Origin: Ignavibacteriales bacterium
GTDB lineage: Bacteria; Bacteroidota; Ignavibacteria; Ignavibacteriales; Ignavibacteriaceae
Length of the DNA: 64,000 nucleotides
NCBI GenBank assembly: GCA_016707115.1
Contig: JADJIH010000027.1
Location: forward strand, 124,001-188,000
Direction of reading: 5' to 3'
Shown here: piece after piece, positions 17,794 to 27,300 of the stretch
How the letters are laid out: each line of letters starts with the position of its first letter
Numbering within the stretch: position 1 is the stretch's first letter
The notes under the pieces: generated by a model
What the model was told of the DNA's origin: nothing
Database searches by the model: none
What the model saw: only the letters and a program-made list of their open reading frames with translations
Program-made: the position numbers and the translations under genes

Positions 17794-18554
17794 GATGGAA
17801 GTTTTTAAACTCCGGAGTTAATAGTGGTAAGTTCAACATGGATTTTGATGTATTCCTTGCTGAAAATTTCGAACCTGGGAATGCAGTTTTAAGATTATAT
17901 CGATGGAACCCATATTGTATTTCTCTTGGTGCTAATCAGTCATTTGAAGATATTGATTTAGCAAAAACAAGGTATCATCGGGTTGACGTTGTAAAAAGAC
18001 CAACCGGCGGAAGAGCAATTCTTCATTCACAGGAACTTACATACTCTGTAATCTATCCTATAGACGCAGCATCATCAGCAAAAAATATTTATAATGAAAT
18101 AAATCTTGCTTTGCGAAAAGGTCTTATAAATTTTGATCCGAGATTAAATGAAATTGATTTAGAACATGCCCAACCAGACTTTAAGGAATTTTATAAATCT
18201 GATATAAGCGCTATTTGTTTTGCTGTTTCTGCCAAAAGCGAATTAAACTTTCACGGGAAAAAATTGGTGGGCAGTGCTCAAAGAAAATTAGGAAATGTAA
18301 TTCTTCAACACGGATCAATTCTCTGCGGTGAGTATCATAAGAAAATAGTTGACTATCTTAACGTTGCAGATGAGAAAAGAAATGAAATGCTTCGGGAAAT
18401 TTCATCAACAACTATGGACTTAAAATCTGCACTGAACATTGAAATAGATTATGCTAAGTTGAATACATCAATTCTTAATGGTTTTAAAGAACATTTTAAT
18501 TCTGATTTTGAAGAGATAGAACAATCATCTTTAGAAAATAAGATGATTACTTAA
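17790..18554 (+). CDS. LipM-like octanoyltransferase / lipoate-protein ligase family
   Basis: This 254-residue protein has the biotin/lipoate A/B ligase fold: 'RRPTGGRA'-type motif as 'KRPTGGRAILH' (about residues 71-81) and 'KKLVGSAQRK' (about 153-162). Cys143 in 'AICF' aligns by eye with the nucleophilic cysteine of Bacillus LipM, and the C-terminal accessory domain of LplA is absent. That favours octanoyl transfer from ACP to lipoyl domains over ATP-dependent lipoate ligation. It overlaps lpxA by four bases, an odd partner apart from shared use of acyl-ACP. Confidence 0.82.
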   Translation: MRWKFLNSGVNSGKFNMDFDVFLAENFEPGNAVLRLYRWNPYCISLGANQSFEDIDLAKTRYHRVDVVKRPTGGRAILHSQELTYSVIYPIDAASSAKNIYNEINLALRKGLINFDPRLNEIDLEHAQPDFKEFYKSDISAICFAVSAKSELNFHGKKLVGSAQRKLGNVILQHGSILCGEYHKKIVDYLNVADEKRNEMLREISSTTMDLKSALNIEIDYAKLNTSILNGFKEHFNSDFEEIEQSSLENKMIT

Positions 18555-18610
18555 TTTGACAACATTAAATCTTTATCATTCATAATCATAGATAAACAAT
18601 CTCAGTTATA

Positions 18611-19690
18611 ATGCTATCAAAAATAAAATTTGTTATTTCATTTCTACTTATAATCTCATCAAATTCTTTTGCCCAGATCGAATCGCAATTTTTTTTAGAA
18701 GGTGCACGAATTACAGATATTAAGCAGGAAGGAACTTCTATTTGGGTTGCAACATACGGGCAGGGAATTTATCAGTACTCTATGAAAGATGGCAAGTGGA
18801 TAAACTTTTCAAGCAAAAGCGGGAATCTTGAAAATGATCTTTTCCACTGCGTGGCTGCAAGTAAAGATTTTGTTTGGGCTGGTGCTAATGAAGGACTGTT
18901 TATATATTCCAAAAAAACTAAGAAGTGGACTAAAAGAAAATTTGCTCAGGGCGGCGAGTTTGGTAATTGGATTAGAAGCTTAAGATATGATGAGAAGAAA
19001 AACAGATTGTGGATTGGGAGATTTAGAAATGTAACTGTCTTTGATGTTAAGGCGAATAAGTTCACAGATTACAATCGTGTTATAAACTCAGATGAAAAGA
19101 CAAATAATTTTAATACAATAGCATTTGATAGTGATAGTGTTGTCTGGTTTGGTGTGGAGTCAGGGGTGCACAAATTTGAATCAAAGAAAAAAATAGATGA
19201 CCAAACTGCCTGGAACTATTTTAAAAACAGCGGTAGAAATTTTAACCAGGAAGGAAGTTCTGTCTCAGTTTCTGATTTTGTTTTTTCAAATAAAGAAGTG
19301 TGGTTTGGTACAGATGAGTTTATCACAAAAGAAGAACCTGAATATAATCTTGGCGGCATTTACGTTTGGGATAGAAAACTTAGATGGGATAGAATCTCTA
19401 AAGCAAACGGACTCGGAGGTAATGGTGTTTACTGTCTAGCAAGAACTGGAAATTTTATTTGGGCCGGAGTTTATGAATTCAAAAAAAATGATAAAGAAGA
19501 ATACGGCAAAGGGTTGTATTTAATTAACCGCATCACAAAAAAAATTACGCCCGTTGATCTTACTGAACTAAAACTTACTACTTCTAATATTATTGCTCTT
19601 TACTTTGATGGAATCAATCTCTGGATAGGAACATCAGAAGGATTGGTTAGATTAAAAGTTGGAAACGAACTAGCACATCTAAAGAAGTAA
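18611..19690 (+). CDS. Secreted beta-propeller protein with Reg_prop-like repeats
   Basis: This 359-residue protein has a signal peptide (about 1-21, ending F-A-Q). The rest is repeated blades of the form 'I..LW.GT..GL..Y', for example 'SIWVATYGQGIYQY' (about 44-57), 'FVWAGANEGLFIY' (about 92-104) and 'NLWIGTSEGLVRL' near the end. These resemble the ligand-sensing propeller repeats of hybrid two-component regulators, but no transmembrane, kinase or sorting domain follows. It is probably periplasmic or secreted; function unknown. It precedes the T9SS-sorted protein gene. Confidence 0.75.
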   Translation: MLSKIKFVISFLLIISSNSFAQIESQFFLEGARITDIKQEGTSIWVATYGQGIYQYSMKDGKWINFSSKSGNLENDLFHCVAASKDFVWAGANEGLFIYSKKTKKWTKRKFAQGGEFGNWIRSLRYDEKKNRLWIGRFRNVTVFDVKANKFTDYNRVINSDEKTNNFNTIAFDSDSVVWFGVESGVHKFESKKKIDDQTAWNYFKNSGRNFNQEGSSVSVSDFVFSNKEVWFGTDEFITKEEPEYNLGGIYVWDRKLRWDRISKANGLGGNGVYCLARTGNFIWAGVYEFKKNDKEEYGKGLYLINRITKKITPVDLTELKLTTSNIIALYFDGINLWIGTSEGLVRLKVGNELAHLKK

Positions 19691-19756
19691 CTTCTTCCTT
19701 TACTTTTTAACATTCTTTTATTACTTTTAGCCGTCATCAATTTCCAAGGGGTTATT

Positions 19757-22732
19757 ATGAGAGTATTAAGTTTTTATTTATGCTTTTTAGTTTGCTTGTT
19801 CTTTATATCTGATATAGGTTACTCACAAGTATCTGAACTGAAGCAAATTCCTCTGCAGTACAAAGATGTAACGGAATCTGCTTCTGTTGCTATTAGTGAT
19901 AACGAGTTATTATTCTTTTTTATCAATCCAACTCAAGACTCGCTCTTCTCAATTAGAACAACAAACCTTGGTAATAGCTGGTCACAGCAATCATTAGTTT
20001 ATAAATTTCCATCCAATATTTTCAATGTTATATTTAAACTTAGTGCCATTAAGACAAATACCAATAGAATAATTCTTTGCTGGGCATATTCAAATAATGT
20101 TCTTCTCAGCGATTCAATTACGATTATTAATTCTGATGATTTAGGACAAAGTTGGAGCAGTCCAACAAAAATTAAAGGCGGCACATCAGCTAGTAATTTT
20201 TCAAAAGTTATATTCGAGCTAACTCTTACAAAATCAATATCGAATGATATTTATTTAGGATTTAATAATCGTGGAAGACGTATTTTGTGGTTTAAAAAAA
20301 GTACAGATAACGGTACATCCTGGACTGATACGGCTAAAGTAATTTATAGTTCTACAACTTATGTCTCTGACGTAAGTGTGGTAACAAAAGATGATCAGAA
20401 TTTGACAGCGTTCTTTATAGAGGGAACTCTTGTATCTGTAAATAAAATTATGAAAATGAGTAGTTCTAACGGTGGAGAAACATGGTCAAATCCTGAAACA
20501 ATCATTGAAGATTCATTACAAATCAAATGTCCGAGAGCAATTCTTACAAGTGATAATAAACTTTGGTTAGTTTACCAAAAAGAATCATCATATTCTTATA
20601 TGCATCCAGAATGGAATCAACTAGCTTATTATCTAACTTCAGATTTATATTATCGAATTAGTGAGGATTTCGGAAACACCTGGCAACCGGATAAAAAATT
20701 AACAAAATACATTGGTGATGACAATTATCTTAACCTAACTTACTATAATAACTCACCATTCTTTTCTTTTGCAACGCAAAGATTTACAAACAATTATAAT
20801 CTTACTTTTCTTATACCTGGTAAGTTTGAAGAGATTAAAACTCCACCTTACATTATATACTCAGTTGGTTCAAATAGCGATACGTTAAAAAATAAATGTA
20901 CAGTTAAAGCACTTGTAATGGATAATGAATCAGTGAGTAAAGTGTTAATAGATTTTGCTGATGGTAAGCTAACAGGTGAATTGTCTGATGATGGAAACCA
21001 TCAAGATGGGGAAGCTGGTGACAATTTATATGCAAATGTGTTTGACAACCCAATATTAAATAATTATGATGTTTATTTACTTGAGAATAACAATATTAAA
21101 ATGCCCATAAACAAAGATGGTGTAATCGCAACCACAGGATATCCCGTTGGATATAATTTGATCTCAGGCACTATAGAAGCTTATGATATAAATAATGATT
21201 TTATCATCAAGGAAGATGGAATTAATTTATCTATTGGTAGATCTGGAGGAAAGTTTGATGATGTAGTTTTTCTTTTCTCAAGTGGCTTTATGATGTCTGG
21301 TTTGGATGGAGATTCAATCTGGGCTAATGGGGTTGCTTCTGTTTCCCTTGTAGAAGATTATATTCCGGGCAATGTTGGATCTGACCCCAAAGATATAAGA
21401 AATTCTCTATATGTGTTAAAGACAGATGACAAACCTTTTGGAAACTCCTGGCAAGTTTGGAAAGATGCGGTAGAACGAGGTGCAGAGTTTTACGATGGAG
21501 ATAATGATGGAATTTACAATCCGATTGATAAAAATTTTAATGGAATCTGGGATCGTAATGAAGATATGCCTATGATTCTTGGTGATGAAACAGTCTGGTG
21601 TGTTTATAATGATGGTGTTCCAGATTCTTTAAGAAGATGGGGAGTACCTCCAAAGGATATTGAAGTAGCACAGACAATTTTTACTTCAAAAGAATCTGGT
21701 TTAGAAAATGTTATGTTTTTAAGATATAAGATTTTAAATAAAAGTTTAATTGATTATAATTCGGTTTATTTTGGCTTTTGGGCTGATACAGATTTAGGTG
21801 AAGCAACTGATGATCGTGTTGGTTGTGATACACTACTTAGTTCTGGAATAGTTTATAATGATGGACCGGAAAATTCGGAATATGGATATGGAAATAATCC
21901 GCCAGCATTCTTTACAACTATGTTGCAAGGACCAATAATCGAGAGTGGTTCAAATGTTGATACTGCGTATAATAGGTTAGGTGAATTATTAGGAACCAGA
22001 ATATTCGCAAACTCAAAGAACTCTGATATTTCAGCTCATGATATGTATTTAGGCGGTGATCCTACATTAAGTGACCCCAACACTGCTGAAGAAGCAAGAA
22101 ATTATTTAATGGGTAGAACTTGTTTTGGTGATTTTCTAGATCCTTGTACATTCTCATATGGACAGGTATTAGGCGGAGTAAATTGTAATGAAGTGAATAA
22201 TCGACTCTGGTTTTCCGGTGATCCGGTTACACAGGTTGGATGGATTGAAACAATTTCTTCAGATGTAAGAAATTTGCTCAGCACAGGACCATTTAAATTA
22301 AAATCAAACGAACCGATAGATATAATTGCTGCTTATGTTGTTGGAAGAGGAACAGATGCACTCAACTCAATAACAGTTACAAGAGAAATTGTTGAAGGAG
22401 TGATTCAGGAATATAAAAATAATTTTCCAAGACTAACATATAAACCAGGTGCCCCAACAAATCCAATTGTTAGTTATGAGTTATATCAGAACTACCCAAA
22501 CCCATTTAATCCAATAACAACAATTAGATATGCAATACCACAAGATGGAATTGTAACAATAAAAATATTTGATGTATTAGGACAACAGGTAGTAACATTG
22601 AAGAATGAATTTCAAAAAGCTAACAGATATGAAGTTCAGTTTAATTCTAAAGGATTAGCAAGCGGGGTTTACATTTATAAACTTCAGGTAAATGATTACT
22701 CTGAATCAAAGAAGATGATGATCCTTAAATAG
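19757..22732 (+). CDS. T9SS-sorted secreted protein with Asp-box (BNR) repeats
   Basis: This 991-residue protein has a signal peptide (about 1-24). The N-terminal half carries sialidase-type Asp-boxes of the form S-x-D/N-x-G-x-x-W ('NLGNSW', 'DLGQSW', 'DNGTSW', 'NGGETW', 'DFGNTW'), indicating a six-bladed propeller. A middle region (about 380-890) has Asp/Gly-rich stretches like calcium sites ('DGDNDGIYNPID'). The final 85 residues are a type A T9SS sorting domain: 'YPNPFNP', 'IKIFDVLGQQV', 'GVYIYKLQ'. It should cross the outer membrane by type IX secretion and be surface-attached or released. Sialidase catalytic residues were not confirmed, so the substrate is unknown. Confidence 0.88.
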   Translation: MRVLSFYLCFLVCLFFISDIGYSQVSELKQIPLQYKDVTESASVAISDNELLFFFINPTQDSLFSIRTTNLGNSWSQQSLVYKFPSNIFNVIFKLSAIKTNTNRIILCWAYSNNVLLSDSITIINSDDLGQSWSSPTKIKGGTSASNFSKVIFELTLTKSISNDIYLGFNNRGRRILWFKKSTDNGTSWTDTAKVIYSSTTYVSDVSVVTKDDQNLTAFFIEGTLVSVNKIMKMSSSNGGETWSNPETIIEDSLQIKCPRAILTSDNKLWLVYQKESSYSYMHPEWNQLAYYLTSDLYYRISEDFGNTWQPDKKLTKYIGDDNYLNLTYYNNSPFFSFATQRFTNNYNLTFLIPGKFEEIKTPPYIIYSVGSNSDTLKNKCTVKALVMDNESVSKVLIDFADGKLTGELSDDGNHQDGEAGDNLYANVFDNPILNNYDVYLLENNNIKMPINKDGVIATTGYPVGYNLISGTIEAYDINNDFIIKEDGINLSIGRSGGKFDDVVFLFSSGFMMSGLDGDSIWANGVASVSLVEDYIPGNVGSDPKDIRNSLYVLKTDDKPFGNSWQVWKDAVERGAEFYDGDNDGIYNPIDKNFNGIWDRNEDMPMILGDETVWCVYNDGVPDSLRRWGVPPKDIEVAQTIFTSKESGLENVMFLRYKILNKSLIDYNSVYFGFWADTDLGEATDDRVGCDTLLSSGIVYNDGPENSEYGYGNNPPAFFTTMLQGPIIESGSNVDTAYNRLGELLGTRIFANSKNSDISAHDMYLGGDPTLSDPNTAEEARNYLMGRTCFGDFLDPCTFSYGQVLGGVNCNEVNNRLWFSGDPVTQVGWIETISSDVRNLLSTGPFKLKSNEPIDIIAAYVVGRGTDALNSITVTREIVEGVIQEYKNNFPRLTYKPGAPTNPIVSYELYQNYPNPFNPITTIRYAIPQDGIVTIKIFDVLGQQVVTLKNEFQKANRYEVQFNSKGLASGVYIYKLQVNDYSESKKMMILK

Positions 22733-22744
22733 TTTTAGAATATT

Positions 22745-22773
22745 GGGAATGGTTCTCAAACCATTCCCTTTTA
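22745..22773 (+). terminator. Rho-independent terminator after the T9SS cargo gene
   Basis: A perfect 10-bp stem (GGGAATGGTT at 22745-22754 with AACCATTCCC at 22759-22768) around a 4-base loop is followed by TTTT. Confidence 0.85.
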
Positions 22774-22859
22774 ACAATTAAGCCTTATTTTCCCCACTTT
22801 TTACCCACATTTTTTATAGTTATTTTTAAGCCAAATTTATTAACTAATCTGGCTTATAA

Positions 22860-23855
22860 ATGATTAAAATTTCTGAAAAAAGATTAAAGCATTTAAAGAA
22901 TAATTTTAAAGGAAAACGTATTGCTGTAATAGGTGATATGATGCTTGATATTTATTTCTGGGGAGATGTAAAAAGGATTTCCCCAGAAGCACCGGTTCCT
23001 GTTTTGGAAGTTGAAAATGAATTTTATCGTTTTGGCGGAGCAGCAAATGTTGCATTAAATATTTCTTCACTTAATGGAGTCGCCGAACCAATCGGAATAA
23101 TTGGTTACGACAATTATGGAACGATTTTTAATTCTCTTTTATCTGACCAAAAGATTTCTCATCATGGAATTATAGAAGATGACAGCCGCCCGACTACTGC
23201 AAAGACTCGCGTAATTGCAGACAGTCAGCATATAGTACGCATCGATAAGGAGAGTAAAGAAACCATTAGTCAGAATATCCAGAGTAAAATATTTAATTAT
23301 GTAAAAAGTATTATTAAAGATTTAGATGGAATTATTCTTCAGGACTACAATAAAGGAGTTTTAACATCTTCGCTCATAGCTCAATTAATTGAATTGGCAA
23401 ATAAAAATAAAAAACTTGTTACAGTTGATCCGAAGTTCAATAATTTCTATGAATACAAAAATGTTACGGTGTTCAAACCAAACAGAAAAGAAGCTGAAGA
23501 TATTCTTGGAATGAAAATTAAAACCGATGATGATGTTTCTTTTGCCGGAAACACATTATTAAAAAAACTTAATGCGAAAAATATTTTACTAACACTTGGT
23601 GAAGGCGGAATTGCAGTTTTTGAAAAAGGTAAGCCCGAAAAAAGAATGCCGACAAAAGCAAGAAAAGTGGCCGATGTTTCAGGAGCAGGTGATACTGTTA
23701 TCTCAACTTTAACAATGGCGCTTGCTGCCGGTGCAAATATTTATGAAGCCTCATACCTGGCAAATTATGCTGGCGGAATAGTCTGCGAAGAAGTTGGAAT
23801 CATACCAATAGATCTGGATAAACTTTTTGATACTGTATCGCGAGAAAATAAATGA
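22860..23855 (+). CDS. rfaE1: D-glycero-beta-D-manno-heptose-7-phosphate kinase
   Basis: This 331-residue PfkB/ribokinase-family kinase has 'GDMMLDIYFWGDVKRISPEAPVPV' spanning about 23-46, typical of HldE/RfaE kinases, and the C-terminal PfkB signature 'DVSGAGDTV' with the catalytic Asp at about residue 277. It phosphorylates heptose 7-phosphate at C1 for ADP-heptose synthesis, the precursor of the LPS inner core. In E. coli this domain is fused to the adenylyltransferase; here the adenylyltransferase is the next gene, overlapping by four bases (ATGA). Confidence 0.93.
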   Translation: MIKISEKRLKHLKNNFKGKRIAVIGDMMLDIYFWGDVKRISPEAPVPVLEVENEFYRFGGAANVALNISSLNGVAEPIGIIGYDNYGTIFNSLLSDQKISHHGIIEDDSRPTTAKTRVIADSQHIVRIDKESKETISQNIQSKIFNYVKSIIKDLDGIILQDYNKGVLTSSLIAQLIELANKNKKLVTVDPKFNNFYEYKNVTVFKPNRKEAEDILGMKIKTDDDVSFAGNTLLKKLNAKNILLTLGEGGIAVFEKGKPEKRMPTKARKVADVSGAGDTVISTLTMALAAGANIYEASYLANYAGGIVCEEVGIIPIDLDKLFDTVSRENK

Positions 23856-24331
23856 GTAACATAAAATCCCGAACAGAAATTAAACTTATAAGAGAACAAT
23901 TAAAGCAGCAAAATAAAAAAGTAGTTTTTACTAACGGATGTTTTGATTTAATTCATTCCGGACATGTTGACTATCTTGTTAAAGCTAAAGAGATGGGGGA
24001 TGTTCTAATACTTGCTCTTAATTCAGATTTATCAATCAGGAGTATTAAAGGTGATAAACGTCCGATACTCAAACAAGATGAGCGGGCATTTATTGTATCA
24101 AATTTAAAACCTGTTGATTATGTAACATTTTTTAATGAAGATACTCCTGCCGAAATTATTTCTGAACTTGTTCCAGATGTACTTGTTAAAGGAGGAGACT
24201 GGGCGATAGAAAAAATTGTTGGTAGAGAAATAGTTGAAGTAAATGGCGGGGAAGTTAAAACAATAAACTTTGTAAACGATCAGTCAACATCAAACATTAT
24301 TAAAATTATTAAAGAACGATATAAAGATTAG
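23852..24331 (+). CDS. rfaE2: D-glycero-beta-D-manno-heptose 1-phosphate adenylyltransferase
   Basis: This 159-residue nucleotidyltransferase has the 'TNGCFDLIHSGHVDYL' signature (about 26-41, HxGH-type), 'KGDKRPI' and the late 'NDQSTSNIIKII' motif, matching the RfaE domain II family. It transfers AMP from ATP to heptose 1-phosphate. Overlap with the kinase gene upstream and with tamB downstream (one base) indicates a single transcript for envelope functions. Confidence 0.93.
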   Translation: MSNIKSRTEIKLIREQLKQQNKKVVFTNGCFDLIHSGHVDYLVKAKEMGDVLILALNSDLSIRSIKGDKRPILKQDERAFIVSNLKPVDYVTFFNEDTPAEIISELVPDVLVKGGDWAIEKIVGREIVEVNGGEVKTINFVNDQSTSNIIKIIKERYKD

Positions 24332-27300
24332 TGGACGAAAAAAAGATACAGGAAGAAACAAAAAAGATCATTGGCAAAGGCAGAAGAGCCTTACGCCTTG
24401 GTGTAAATATTTTTGTTTACACCTTTGTGGGAATCTTTATGCTTCTTATGATTTTCTTTGGCGTTTCTCAAACTTCTTTATTTAAAGACTGGCTTCGGGA
24501 TACAGTAGTTGAAATTGTAAATGGCGAGATAAACGGAAAAATATCAATTGAGCAAATTGATGGAACAATCTTCACCTCACTTTTAATAAAAAATGTTACC
24601 CTTACTTCTTTGCAGAATGATACTGTTGTCTCAGCAGGAAATATTGAGCTTAGAACAAGTCCGTTAAAAATTCTCTTCAAAAATATCTACGTTAGAAAAT
24701 TTGAATTAAAAGATGCTAAAATTAAACTGGTTGAGGAAAGTGATGGAGAATTAAATCTGCTTAAAATATTTCCTCCATCAACAGAGCCTGAGGATACTAC
24801 AACGTCTGAGTTTCCATTTACAATTGAGGTTGCAGACTTTGCTATGACAAATGTTGATTTTTCAATGCAGCGGTATGATAAAGTTGGAAGTACAGAAAAC
24901 TATCAAAGTTTAACAACTGAAGATTTGCGAATTAATAATCTCAATGTTTCGTTTAGTGCTTTTGCCGATTTAAATAAATATACTTATAGACTTACAATAA
25001 ATAATATTTCTTTCAGTCCAAATTTTAATTTTTTTCAGCTTCAGCATTTAAGTGGAAGTATTTTACTTACACCACAGTTAGCGGGTGTAAATAAACTGCA
25101 TTTAATTACAAGAGATTCTGATGTTGAATTAAGTGCTGCAATATTAGGGGTGGATTTCTTAGAAGATTTTTCAATGGAAAAACTTGAGACTGCACCGGTT
25201 AGGCTAAGTTTTACTTCACCAAAATTAACTGTTGATGACGTTACAACTTACGTTCCTGCAATGAAAATGTTTGATGGAATAATCTCTGCAGATTTAGAAG
25301 GTTCGGGAACTTTTAGTGAGTTATTGCTTAAGAAGTTTATAATTAATTATAATAACACATCTCTTAAAGCAAAAGGGGTTCTTAAAAATTTACTAGATGC
25401 AGATAAGATGAATTTTGATATAAATGTAACTGATTCTTACGTAGATCCATCTGATCCTAATAAATTGTTAAGAGATTTAGAATTGCCGGAGTATATGGAA
25501 TTCGGTGTTTTTAAGATTGATACATTGACTTATTTAGGCGGACCATTAGATTTCAAAACCACTTTTGCTATAAGAACTGATAAAGGAAATTTGAATGGCA
25601 CAGCTAGTATTGATTTGCGTTCTCCGGAAATGATCTATGATGCAAAAATAATTACTAAAAATCTTGATATTGGCCCTTTCACTTCTATCTCAACAGATTT
25701 GAATTCTGAAATAAAAATCAGCGGTGTTGGATTTGAACCTCAAAAAATGAAGTTAGATCTTTCAATGGACGCTGTGTCCTCCAGGTTTGGAGAAAAATAT
25801 TTTGATGAGATTAACATTAGCTCTAATGCAGAAAATGGTATGATCACAACAACTCTGTCTCTTTCATCAGATTCAACATCAACAGAGTTGCTTGCAAATC
25901 TAGATTTTAATAATCCCGATGATCCTAGCTACGATATAAAAGGTAGGATGCGTGGTATAAACCTTTCAAAGCTGCTCAATAATGAATCACTTGATTCCGA
26001 GTTAAATCTCTCACTTGAAGCAAGCGGACAGGGGTTTGATCCGGATAGTATGGATTTATTTCTTGTAACTGATATTCAGAACTCTAGATTTTTAGAGTTT
26101 GATATAGATAGTACCAGGTTAATTATGGATATCCGTAGAAATGATGGCGGCAAGAAAATAATTAATTTAATTTCAGACATTGCTGATTTTACGATTAGCG
26201 GTGATTTCCTGATTACATCTTTAGGAACTGCACTTGGACGCGAGTCTGATATAATCGCCACTGCTATAAAAAATAAAATTGAACCGATGTTTAAAAAAGA
26301 TACTACAGAAAGTTTAATTTCAAATACTTTGATATCAACTGATCAAAGCCCTATTCAGGATTTTTCATTAGAGTATTTACTGGACTTTAAAGAGGCGATG
26401 AATTTAGATCTTGGTGATGCCCAGTTACAATTAGATGGCCAGATGCTTGGCTTTATGGAATCATCAAATGATTCTTTAAGCTTTTCACTTAATTCCAAAA
26501 TAGATTATCTGAAATATTGGAATGATGAAGATGTTTATTTCCTTCTAAACACAAATCTTATTTGTAGTGTTTCTAATCATATGGTTGATGGATATGCTGG
26601 AAATATAAATGCTGATATAGAATTTAACTCTGATAGAATTTATGCTAGCGGAAACATCTATGATGTAAAATCAAAAATTACATTATTAAATCATGATCTT
26701 AATGTTTCAGCCAGTGGGAAATATGAAGAAAATATTGTAAGTGAGATTGATGCAAATCTGTTATTTACTAATTCAGAAATTCAGTTAAATATCAAGAAAT
26801 TGGATTTCAATTATAACCAGTTTAATATTAGTAATAGGAATAATCTGTTGCTCACCTATTCAGCAGAGGATATTTACTTTAAAAATGTTTTGTTATACGC
26901 CGCAGATGGAACTTTAAACATAAATGGTACTTTTGGACCAACAGGAGATCATAACTTAATCGTTTCTATTGACTCGTTAAATGGTAAGAAACTAACAGAG
27001 GATATTTTAGGAAAATTTGGGCAGAAAAATTTTGATGCTGATATTAATCTTAAAGGTTTAGTGACCGGTAATTTTAACGATCCTAAATTTTCAATCACCG
27101 CATCTGCAAAGGATATAATGTACGGTGAAAGCAATTTTGGTTCTCTGCATTCAGTTTTTAATTACGCTGATAATACATTAACTACAGACGTTCGATTTCT
27201 TGATTCGACCGAGAATGCTGATTTACCAGCAATGATAGTTACAGGGTTTGTTCCGTTAATGATTACTTCATCTAAAGACTCGATTGTTATTAATTCGACA

